Assembly (NCBI GenBank): GCA_902613655.1
Contig: CACMHR010000018.1
Coordinates: 1 to 12,855, forward strand
From: Anoxypelagibacter sp902613655
GTDB taxonomy: Bacteria > Pseudomonadota > Alphaproteobacteria > Pelagibacterales > Pelagibacteraceae
Direction of reading: 5' to 3'
Length of the DNA: 12,855 nucleotides
Shown here in pieces: positions 1 through 6,020 of the stretch. The position numbers were made by a program, and so were the translations under genes. Under the pieces are notes generated by a model that saw only the letters and a list, made by a program, of their open reading frames with translations, did not search any database and had not been told where the DNA came from. Position 1 is the stretch's first letter; each line of letters starts with the position of its first letter.

Positions 1-2542
1 ATCCTAACATCTGTACTTTTGCTTTTCCTTTTCCTTTATAACTTTTAAACAAATACATCCCTTTCAAAATTCCTTGATCTGAACCAGCAGGTTTTTCTGG
101 ATGAGTATAATTTTCATTCATTGCAGTTATGTAGTAATAAATATTTTCTTTTTTTTCATGCATCCTCTTAAGTCCATCTCTAAAAATAACCGCCATCTCA
201 TATGAAAAAGTGGGGTCATAACTTACGCAGTTAGGTATTGCAGATGCCATGAGAAGACTATGCCCATCTTGGTGTTGCAAACCTTCTCCTGCTAAAGTTG
301 TTTTTCCGGATGTTGCCCCAATCAAAAAACCTCTGGTCTGAGAATCTGCAGCAGCCCATGCTAAATCTCCAATTCTTTGAAAACCAAACATTGAATAAAA
401 TAAATAAATGGGAACCATTTCTAAATCATGATTTGTGTAAGAAGTTCCAGCTGCAATCCATGATGACATTGCTCCTGCCTCTGTAATACCTTCTTGTAAA
501 ACTTGGCCACTTTTATCTTCTCTATAGGAACTTAATTGTTCAGAGTCCACAGGTTCATACTTTTGACCTTCATGCGCATAGATACCAATTTTTTGAAAAA
601 AACCTTCCATACCAAAAGTCCTTGCCTCATCTGCAATGATTGGCACTAGTCTTGGAGCAACATTTTTATCTCTTAGTAAATTCGCAAGCATTCTTACAAG
701 GGCCATCGTAGTAGACATTTCCTTATCACCAGTAGATTTCATAAAACTTTCAAAGATGTCTTGAGGGGGTGTTTTAACAGGTTTAGCAAAAGTAGTTCTC
801 TCAGGAATGTGTCCACCAAGCTTAACTCTACAATTTTTTAAATACTTTATTTCTGGTGAATTTTCTGCTGGTTTGTAATATTCAATATTTTTAACCTGTT
901 TATCAGTAAGCGGCACATTAAATCTATCTCTATAAAATAATAAATCTTCCTCGTCTAATTTCTTTTGTTGGTGTGTTGTATTTATACTCTCACCAGATTT
1001 ACCCATCCCGTAGCCTTTAATTGTTTTAGCTATTATAACAGTTGGCTTACCTTTGCATTGAACAGCAGCTTGATATGCCGAGTAAACTTTATGTGGGTCG
1101 TGTCCTCCTCTATTTAGTTTCCAAATGTCCGCATCAGTCATATTTGCCACCAGGTCTTTTAATTCGGGATATTTACCAAAAAACTTTTCTCTCACGTAAG
1201 CTCCACCTTTAGCTTTGAAAGCTTGGTATTCACCGTCAACTGCTTCAGTCATTCTTTTAACTAGTAAACCAGTTTTGTCTTTGGACAAAAGCTGATCCCA
1301 GTAAGATCCCCAAATTACTTTAATTACATTCCAGCCTGACCCTCTAAATCTTCCTTCGAGTTCTTGAATAATTTTTCCATTACCTCTTACAGGGCCATCT
1401 AATCTTTGAAGGTTACAATTAATAACAAAAATTAAATTATCAAGTTTCTCTCTTGCTGCTAGTCCGACTGCACCAAAACTTTCAGGTTCATCCATTTCAC
1501 CATCACCCAAATGACACCAAATTTTTCTGTCCTGATCTTTTAAAAGACCTCTGTTAATTAAATACTTAGTAAACCTTGCTTGATAAATTGCCATCATTGG
1601 TCCAAGTCCCATAGATACAGTTGGGAACTGCCAAAATTTTGGCATCAACCAAGGGTGTGGGTAAGAAGACAATCCACCCTTTTCAACTTCTTGTCTAAAT
1701 TTATCTAATTGTTTTTCTGAAATTCTTCCTTCTAAAAAAGCTCTTGCATACATACCTGGTGCGCTATGGCCTTGGAAATAAACCAAATCTCCGCCAAACT
1801 TATTATTTTTTGCTCTCCAAAAGTGGTTCATACCGACGTCATACAATGTTGCTGCAGATGCAAAAGTACCAATGTGACCACCTAACTCTGGATTTTTTTT
1901 GTTAGCTTTAACAACCATGGCAGCCGCATTCCATCTTATGTAAGCTCTAATTTTTCTTTCTAAGTTTTGATCACCCGGGGATCTGACGTCAGCGGTTGCT
2001 GGTATAGTATTAATATAAGGTGTAGTTCTTGTATCAGGCAAAGTTAATCCTTGAGTATATGCTTCATCAATTACTTTCTTTAGTAGGTAACCAGCTCTAG
2101 AAGATCCGTCTGACTTTACTACAGCCCTAAGTGAGTCTAACCATTCTTGTGTTTCCGCAGGATCTATATCATCTTTAGAAATTGGTTGAGCATAAGTTGT
2201 TTCTTTGCTATTCGTAAGCCCATTCGTTTTTTCTGTGTGTTGAACTATTTCTTTTTTAGGTTCTTTAATTTCTTTTTTTGGAGAAGCAATTTCTTCTTTC
2301 TTCTCATTCCCACCTTCTAAAGTAGCAAGAATACTTCCTTCAGAAACCTTATCTCCAATTTTTACTTTTAATTCAGAAATCTTGCCTTCAATTGGGGAGG
2401 GTACCTCAACACTTGATTTGTCGCTCTCTAAGGTAACAATTGGATCATTTTTTTTTACTTGGTCACCAGGTTTTACAAGTACTTCGATTATTTCAACATC
2501 CTTAAAATCACCTATATCAGGAACAGATATATTCTTAGCCAT
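1..2542 (-). CDS. aceE: Pyruvate dehydrogenase E1, homodimeric type, with N-terminal lipoyl domain (3' end outside window)
   Basis: Thiamine-diphosphate-dependent E1 subunit of the pyruvate dehydrogenase complex. It decarboxylates pyruvate and passes the acetyl group to a lipoyl arm. 847 residues are visible; comparison with remembered E. coli AceE (887 aa) suggests about 160 more beyond the left edge. Residues 1-78 form a biotinyl/lipoyl domain with the lipoylation motif ESDKSSVEVP (Lys42). Residues 79-122 are a Lys/Glu/Pro/Thr-rich linker. The AceE core then begins at DPAETQEWLDSL. Core hallmarks include ELGGH, GDLVYFQGH, SSYPHP, the ThDP motif GDGEMDEPES (346 onward) with NCNLQRLDGPV, the flexible-loop histidine in NTTHQQKK, and ADEARTFGMEG. 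The ATG at 2542 is chosen because the lipoyl domain begins there. It has no Shine-Dalgarno sequence but a TATAGT hexamer lies 6 bases upstream. The core identity is certain. Homodimeric AceE usually lacks a lipoyl domain, so the fusion is the odd feature. Confidence 0.97.
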   Translation of the reverse strand, partial: MAKNISVPDIGDFKDVEIIEVLVKPGDQVKKNDPIVTLESDKSSVEVPSPIEGKISELKVKIGDKVSEGSILATLEGGNEKKEEIASPKKEIKEPKKEIVQHTEKTNGLTNSKETTYAQPISKDDIDPAETQEWLDSLRAVVKSDGSSRAGYLLKKVIDEAYTQGLTLPDTRTTPYINTIPATADVRSPGDQNLERKIRAYIRWNAAAMVVKANKKNPELGGHIGTFASAATLYDVGMNHFWRAKNNKFGGDLVYFQGHSAPGMYARAFLEGRISEKQLDKFRQEVEKGGLSSYPHPWLMPKFWQFPTVSMGLGPMMAIYQARFTKYLINRGLLKDQDRKIWCHLGDGEMDEPESFGAVGLAAREKLDNLIFVINCNLQRLDGPVRGNGKIIQELEGRFRGSGWNVIKVIWGSYWDQLLSKDKTGLLVKRMTEAVDGEYQAFKAKGGAYVREKFFGKYPELKDLVANMTDADIWKLNRGGHDPHKVYSAYQAAVQCKGKPTVIIAKTIKGYGMGKSGESINTTHQQKKLDEEDLLFYRDRFNVPLTDKQVKNIEYYKPAENSPEIKYLKNCRVKLGGHIPERTTFAKPVKTPPQDIFESFMKSTGDKEMSTTMALVRMLANLLRDKNVAPRLVPIIADEARTFGMEGFFQKIGIYAHEGQKYEPVDSEQLSSYREDKSGQVLQEGITEAGAMSSWIAAGTSYTNHDLEMVPIYLFYSMFGFQRIGDLAWAAADSQTRGFLIGATSGKTTLAGEGLQHQDGHSLLMASAIPNCVSYDPTFSYEMAVIFRDGLKRMHEKKENIYYYITAMNENYTHPEKPAGSDQGILKGMYLFKSYKGKGKAKVQMLG

Positions 2543-2635
2543 TCATTTACTATACACAATTTTTGACACAATTTATCCGCTTTTTTGACACTTCGATTTT
2601 GCAATATATTTTATGCAACTTTTAAGACTTATATT
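2543..2635 (-). promoter_or_regulatory. aceE upstream region with repeats and a possible -10 element
   Basis: AT-rich leader of aceE. On the minus strand a TATAGT hexamer (2549-2554) ends 6 bases before the ATG, which would give an almost leaderless transcript; I see no good -35 at 16-18 bases. An inverted repeat with TTGCA/TGCAA arms spans 2599-2618. Read on the plus strand, TTTTTGACAC occurs twice, 22 bases apart (2560 and 2582), and ACACAATTT occurs twice, 12 bases apart (2554 and 2566). Spacings near one and two helical turns suit a regulator site, but no family is identified and AT-rich DNA produces such repeats by chance. Confidence 0.35.
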
Positions 2636-2668
2636 TAAAAAGAAAAGACCCGATATAAACTCTCAGGT
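2636..2668 (-). terminator. Probable intrinsic terminator after the thiolase/46-aa unit
   Basis: On the minus strand ACCTGA (2663-2668) pairs with TCGGGT (2648-2653), including one G-T pair, around a 9-base loop. It is followed directly by CTTTTCTTTTT. The 6-bp stem is modest, but it sits 20 bases past the stop of the 46-residue frame, which suits the end of the upstream transcription unit and separates it from aceE. Confidence 0.5.
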
Positions 2669-2687
2669 ATTAATTCAGAAAATTTTA

Positions 2688-2828
2688 TTAAGAAAATACT
2701 TGGCTAAAACCAATTAATAAAACTACTAAAATTATTGCTCCATAGTAATATTGATATCCCCTTACAGTAAATGGAACTTTACTGATTGCTCTATTTTTTA
2801 GTTTTTTTCTTGGTTTAGATAATTTCAT
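2688..2828 (-). CDS. Small single-pass membrane protein of unknown function, coupled to the thiolase gene
   Basis: A 46-codon frame, probably real, that I do not recognise. Its ATG (2826-2828) overlaps the thiolase TGA (2825-2827) as ATGA, the classic arrangement for translational coupling. The N-terminal 18 residues are strongly basic (begins MKLSKPRKKLKNRAISK). A tyrosine-rich stretch (RGYQYYYG, 23-30) follows, then a hydrophobic segment, AIILVVLLIGF (31-41), and the frame ends SQVFS. By the positive-inside rule the basic N-terminus would lie in the cytoplasm with one membrane pass. A probable terminator follows 20 bases downstream, so the frame fills the tail of the transcript neatly. Support comes from the overlap, the amphipathic layout and the terminator. 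There is no homology evidence, and a chance frame cannot be excluded. Confidence 0.6.
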   Translation of the reverse strand: MKLSKPRKKLKNRAISKVPFTVRGYQYYYGAIILVVLLIGFSQVFS

Positions 2829-4009
2829 TTTCGTTCAATACACATAGCAACGCCCATGCCTCCCCCAATACATAGCGTAGCCAGACCTTTTTTGGAATCT
2901 CTTTTTAACATTTCATGAACTAGTGTGACAAAAATTCTTGTACCCGAAGCACCAATTGGATGGCCAAGAGCAATTGAACCACCGTTTACATTTACCTTTT
3001 CCATTGGAAGTGAGAGTTCTTTTACAACAGCACAACTTTGAGCAGCAAAAGCTTCATTTGCTTCTATTAAGTCCAAGTCTTTTGAAGACCATCCAGCAAT
3101 TTCCAAAGCTTTTTTTGAAGATGGTATTGGTCCTGTCCCCATAATTGATGGGTCAACGCCACATGATGCCCATGATTTAATTTCTGCTAGAGGTTTTAGC
3201 CCTCTTTTCTCCGCCTCATCCTTTGACATTAAAATAACAGCTGCTGCACCATCATTAATACCCGATGCATTCCCAGCAGTTACAGTTCCATCTTTTTTAA
3301 ATGCTCCTCTTAACCTACTTAAAGTATCCAACGATGTAGTAGCTCTTGGGTGCTCATCTTTATTAAAAGTAGTATTACCTTTTTTAAGTTCAATTTCATA
3401 AGGCACTATTTCATCATCAAATTTATTTTCCTTTTGCGCTTTCAATGCTTTTGACTGCGAGTCAAAAGCAAATTTATCTTGATCTTTTCTTGTTACCTGA
3501 AATTGCTGAGCAACATTTTCTGCTGTGATTCCCATGTGATATCCATTAAATGCATCCCAAAGGCCATCCTTAATCATAGAGTCGACAAGTTCTGTATCTC
3601 CTAATTTTTTTCCATTTCTTAGATGAACTACGTGAGGAGCTTGTGACATACTTTCCTGACCGCCCGCAATTACAATATTTGAATTATCAGAAAGTATAGA
3701 ATGATAACCAGAAGCTATAGATCTTAAACCTGAACCACAAACTTGATTTACAACATATGAAGGAATTTCTTTTGGTAATTTAGACTCAATAGCAGCTTGT
3801 CGAGCTGGATTCTGTCCAGCTCCACCAGTTAATACATGCCCCATTATAACCTCATCAATTTCCGAGGGTTTTAAATTAGATTTTTTAATTGCACTAGAGA
3901 TTACAGAAGAGCCTAATTTATATGCCGGTATATTCTTCAGAGTTCCCCCTAAGGAACCAATGGCCGTTCTGACTGCCGATGTAATTACTACTGATTTTTT
4001 TTCAGACAT
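2825..4009 (-). CDS. phaA/atoB: Acetyl-CoA C-acetyltransferase (thiolase)
   Basis: Condenses two acetyl-CoA to acetoacetyl-CoA, or runs the reverse cleavage; cytoplasmic. The 394-residue length matches biosynthetic thiolases (Zoogloea PhaA is about 392). The nucleophilic Cys91 lies in NQVCGSGLRS. The catalytic His350 is in GGSIALGHPIGASG and the acid/base Cys380 in TLCIGGGMGVAMC, each two residues beyond the textbook Zoogloea Cys89/His348/Cys378. NEAFAAQ and the GQNPARQAA loop are also present. The start is the ATG at 4009, with no Shine-Dalgarno but with a promoter-like -35/-10 just upstream. The 3' end overlaps a 46-residue membrane-protein frame. No phaB or phaC is in the window, so polyhydroxybutyrate synthesis is not implied. 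Acetyl-CoA acetyltransferase is secure; the in vivo direction and the exact symbol (phaA or atoB) are not. Confidence 0.95.
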   Translation of the reverse strand: MSEKKSVVITSAVRTAIGSLGGTLKNIPAYKLGSSVISSAIKKSNLKPSEIDEVIMGHVLTGGAGQNPARQAAIESKLPKEIPSYVVNQVCGSGLRSIASGYHSILSDNSNIVIAGGQESMSQAPHVVHLRNGKKLGDTELVDSMIKDGLWDAFNGYHMGITAENVAQQFQVTRKDQDKFAFDSQSKALKAQKENKFDDEIVPYEIELKKGNTTFNKDEHPRATTSLDTLSRLRGAFKKDGTVTAGNASGINDGAAAVILMSKDEAEKRGLKPLAEIKSWASCGVDPSIMGTGPIPSSKKALEIAGWSSKDLDLIEANEAFAAQSCAVVKELSLPMEKVNVNGGSIALGHPIGASGTRIFVTLVHEMLKRDSKKGLATLCIGGGMGVAMCIERK

Positions 4010-4017
4010 GAATAGAC

Positions 4018-4056
4018 TAATTACATTCTATTTTAACTTATATCAATGCCATATAA
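4018..4056 (-). promoter_or_regulatory. Candidate sigma-70-like promoter for the thiolase gene
   Basis: On the minus strand TTGATA (4041-4046) and TAATTA (4018-4023) are separated by 17 bases. The -10 ends only 8 bases before the thiolase ATG, so the transcript would be leaderless or nearly so, in keeping with the lack of a Shine-Dalgarno. An inverted repeat TTATAT/ATATAA (4038-4043 and 4051-4056) overlaps the -35 and could be an operator or chance. Confidence 0.45.
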
Positions 4057-4069
4057 AAACCCTTTAAAG

Positions 4070-4098
4070 TTGGTAATTTCTTTGATACTTCAATAAAT
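4070..4098 (+). promoter_or_regulatory. Weak candidate promoter for tRNA-Arg
   Basis: TTGGTA (4070-4075), a 17-base spacer and ATAAAT (4093-4098) lie directly before the tRNA. The -10 is a poor match. GATACT (4084-4089) is an alternative -10, placing a start about 6 bases before the tRNA. Some promoter must lie in this short divergent gap, but which hexamers are used is uncertain. Confidence 0.25.
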
Positions 4099-4101
4099 TG
4101 T

Positions 4102-4179
4102 GGTCCCATAGCTCAATTGGATCAGAGCGTCTCGCTACGGACGAGAAGGTTGAGGGTTCAAATCCTTCTGGGACCTCCA
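4102..4179 (+). tRNA. tRNA-Arg(ACG)
   Basis: The full cloverleaf can be folded by eye. The acceptor GGTCCCA (4102-4108) pairs with TGGGACC (4169-4175). The D stem is GCTC/GAGC. The anticodon stem TCTCG/CGAGA encloses the loop CTACGGA with anticodon ACG. The T stem GAGGG/CCTTC, with one G-T pair, encloses TTCAAAT. The discriminator base is T and CCA is encoded (4177-4179). The anticodon A34 is expected to be modified to inosine by TadA to read CGU/CGC/CGA. The hisH Shine-Dalgarno begins only 8 bases after the CCA, so the two may share a transcript that is processed. Confidence 0.95.
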
Positions 4180-4187
4180 GATAAAGC

Positions 4188-4193
4188 AAGGAG
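4188..4193 (+). promoter_or_regulatory. Shine-Dalgarno that fixes the hisH TTG start
   Basis: AAGGAG sits 9 bases before the TTG at 4203. It is the clearest ribosome binding site in the window and supports a TTG initiation codon, since no in-frame ATG lies nearby that would keep the conserved N-terminal strand. Confidence 0.75.
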
Positions 4194-4202
4194 AGAAATC
4201 AC

Positions 4203-4850
4203 TTGAGTAAAATTATTATAGTAGATACCGGTAGTAGTAACATTCTTAGTTTAAAAAAGGCTGTAGAAATTTTTGAAAATAATGTTGAGGTCACAACTAA
4301 TTCTAACAAAATTTTGTCAGCAGGTAAAATTTTTTTTCCAGGCGTTGGTGCTTTTAAAAAAGTTATGGATAATTTAGAAAAAAATAAATTAACCGAAACT
4401 TTAATGAAAACCAGAGATAAAAAAATACCTCTTCTTGGTATCTGTCTAGGTTTACAATTATTTTTCGATAGCAGCGAAGAGTTTGGAACAAGCAAAGGAT
4501 TAGGATTAATTAATGGAAATGTAAAAAAACTTCCTACAATTTCCTTAGAAAATCAAAGACTTAAAATTCCTAATATGGGTTGGTTTAAAGTTGATTTAAA
4601 TAATCAATTTTTAAATGATAAATTTTCTAAATTTGTAAAATCAATAAATGAAAATGATCTGTATTACTTTGTGCACTCATTTTTTGTAGATCCAATTGAA
4701 AAGAAGAATATTGCGGCAACATATAATTTTGGAGGGCATAAAATCCCAGCCATAGTATCAAAAGATAATTTCATTGGATGTCAGTTTCATCCTGAGAAGA
4801 GTGGAAAAAAAGGATTAGAAATTATATCAAATTTTTTAAAATTATCTTGA
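4203..4850 (+). CDS. hisH: Imidazole glycerol phosphate synthase, glutamine amidotransferase subunit (HisH-type)
   Basis: Class I glutamine amidotransferase that hydrolyses glutamine and channels ammonia to a synthase partner, HisF in histidine biosynthesis. 215 residues, slightly longer than E. coli HisH (196). The N-terminal strand and loop are IIIVDTGSSNILS, and the oxyanion strand is PGVGA (46-50). The nucleophile Cys81 is in LLGICLGLQL; His196 and Glu198 complete the triad in CQFHPEKSG. NMGW and YYFVHS are HisH-specific, which separates it from PurQ, GuaA and TrpG. Translation begins at TTG, with AAGGAG 9 bases upstream. The 3' end overlaps the convergent epimerase gene by 9 bases. No hisF or other his gene is in the window, so it could be the ordinary histidine enzyme placed apart from its partner, or the HisH2 form used in surface-sugar amidation. 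The sequence alone does not decide. Confidence 0.9.
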   Translation: MSKIIIVDTGSSNILSLKKAVEIFENNVEVTTNSNKILSAGKIFFPGVGAFKKVMDNLEKNKLTETLMKTRDKKIPLLGICLGLQLFFDSSEEFGTSKGLGLINGNVKKLPTISLENQRLKIPNMGWFKVDLNNQFLNDKFSKFVKSINENDLYYFVHSFFVDPIEKKNIAATYNFGGHKIPAIVSKDNFIGCQFHPEKSGKKGLEIISNFLKLS

Positions 4851-5888
4851 TGACAGAAGCTCATCAATAATTTTTTCAGAATTATATATTTGTTTCCATT
4901 TAGGGTAATGATTTTTAAACTTGTTCATATTCGAAACATACCAAATATGATCACCAACTCTATTTTGTTTCTTAAGATCTTTTTTAATTGAGGTGCCTGT
5001 AAGTTTATAAATAGTATTTATTGCTTCTATTATAGAACAATTAGATTTTCTACCTCCACCCATATTATAAATCTGACCAATTCTGGGTTTTTTAAAAAAA
5101 TGCCAAAAACAATTTACAACATCGTAACTATGGATGTTGTCTCTTACTTGTTTGCCCTTGTAACCGAAAATGTAATATTTTTTTTTGTCTAAAGCAGTTT
5201 TTACCAAATATGATAAAAATCCATGAAGTCTTGCACCCGAGTGATTAGGTCCTGTTATGCATCCTGCTCTAAAACATACTGTTTTAAGACCAATATTTTT
5301 TCCATATTCTTGTACTGCAAGATCAGCATAACTCTTTGAAGCTCCAAAAAAACTATGAACACAATTATCAATCGACATGTTTTCTGTAATTCCATTTTTA
5401 AATGAATGATTATTTTTTATTTCCCATCTAGTTGATTTTTCTACTAGTGGAAGTTTATTTGGATTATCACCATATACTTTATTTGTAGACATAAAAATGA
5501 AGGGTGCATCGAAGCAATAGTTTTTAGTCATTTCTAATAGGTTAATCGTTCCTCTTGCATTTACGTCAAAATCTTTAAATATGTTGTTTTTTGCCCAATC
5601 ATGGGAAGGTTGTGCAGCAGAATGGATAACTAGTTTTATATTTTTTTTATATTTTTTAAATATTTTTTTCACAGCATTTGGTTCAGAGATATCTATATTA
5701 TAATGTTTATAATTTTTTATATTTTTCTCTAATTTTTTTCTTACCCAGCTGACATCACCATCTTTTCCAAAAAATAATTTTCTTGAGTTATTATCTATTC
5801 CAATAATATCGAATCCTTTTTCTGAAAAAAAAGCTGAAGCTTCAGAGCCAACTAACCCACATGAACCAGTTACCAATACAATTGACAT
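4842..5888 (-). CDS. NAD-dependent epimerase/dehydratase, CDP-paratose 2-epimerase-like
   Basis: Extended short-chain dehydrogenase/reductase acting on a nucleotide sugar, 348 residues, cytoplasmic. The Rossmann dinucleotide motif is GSCGLVG (8-14), with Asp32 after the second strand and HSAAQPSHDW near 89-98. The Ser/Thr of the active site lies in FMSTNKVYGD (Ser134/Thr135). The usual YxxxK is SFFGASK: Lys185 is present but the tyrosine is Phe181. GKQVRDNIHSYDVV, MGGG and RVGDHIWYVSN resemble CDP-paratose/tyvelose epimerases (RfbE) as I remember them. The start ATG has AAGGA 11 bases upstream (5900-5904). It is co-oriented with upstream uppP across a 123-base gap, which together suggests envelope polysaccharide work. 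The fold and cofactor are secure; the sugar substrate is unknown. It may belong to a subfamily in which Phe is normal. Confidence 0.85.
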   Translation of the reverse strand: MSIVLVTGSCGLVGSEASAFFSEKGFDIIGIDNNSRKLFFGKDGDVSWVRKKLEKNIKNYKHYNIDISEPNAVKKIFKKYKKNIKLVIHSAAQPSHDWAKNNIFKDFDVNARGTINLLEMTKNYCFDAPFIFMSTNKVYGDNPNKLPLVEKSTRWEIKNNHSFKNGITENMSIDNCVHSFFGASKSYADLAVQEYGKNIGLKTVCFRAGCITGPNHSGARLHGFLSYLVKTALDKKKYYIFGYKGKQVRDNIHSYDVVNCFWHFFKKPRIGQIYNMGGGRKSNCSIIEAINTIYKLTGTSIKKDLKKQNRVGDHIWYVSNMNKFKNHYPKWKQIYNSEKIIDELLSSR

Positions 5889-5916
5889 TGATTTAAGTAT
5901 CCTTTTTCGCTATAAA
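5888..5916 (+). promoter_or_regulatory. Candidate plus-strand promoter in the epimerase-uppP gap
   Basis: TTGATT (5888-5893), a 17-base spacer and TATAAA (5911-5916) make a good sigma-70-like match pointing right, against both flanking genes. It touches the epimerase start codon. A transcript would run antisense into uppP and begin at or just before the ATG of a 31-codon hydrophobic frame. AT-rich DNA gives such matches by chance. Confidence 0.35.
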
Positions 5917-5924
5917 ATCTAAGT

Positions 5925-6020
5925 ATGAAATTTTTAACACATCTATCCCTACAAAAATCTGTAATACTATTTTTTTTTTCTGTTTTAATCATTTTAGTAG
6001 TCTTAACAATTTTACTTTAA
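5925..6020 (+). CDS. Possible 31-residue hydrophobic peptide (uncertain)
   Basis: This frame fills most of the gap between two minus-strand genes and ends 9 bases inside the uppP 3' end on the opposite strand. It begins MKFLTHLSLQKS, and the remaining 19 residues are almost all Ile, Leu, Val and Phe, enough for one membrane span. There is no Shine-Dalgarno, but a promoter-like TTGATT/TATAAA ends 8 bases before the ATG, which would suit leaderless translation. A T-rich stretch read in any frame gives Phe/Leu/Ile codons, so the hydrophobicity is weak evidence. I do not recognise it and rate it as possible only. Confidence 0.25.
   Translation: MKFLTHLSLQKSVILFFFSVLIILVVLTILL

Noticed and set aside
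2657..2670. AACTCTCAGG-like string resembling part of the glycine riboswitch consensus
   Set aside because: The rest of the aptamer (paired P1/P3 elements and a second conserved block) is missing. The strand is wrong for aceE, and the same bases form a terminator-like hairpin on the minus strand.
4102..4179. tRNA-Arg as an attachment site of an integrated element
   Set aside because: No integrase, no phage-like gene and no repeat of the tRNA 3' end was noticed in the window; the neighbours are ordinary housekeeping genes.
4842..5888. Epimerase as a pseudogene because of the missing tyrosine
   Set aside because: The reading frame is full length, and the cofactor motif, catalytic Lys and C-terminal motifs are intact, so an altered active site is more likely than decay.
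5965..5985. Poly-T run as a terminator on the plus strand
   Set aside because: No stem of useful length precedes it, and nothing on the plus strand upstream needs termination.
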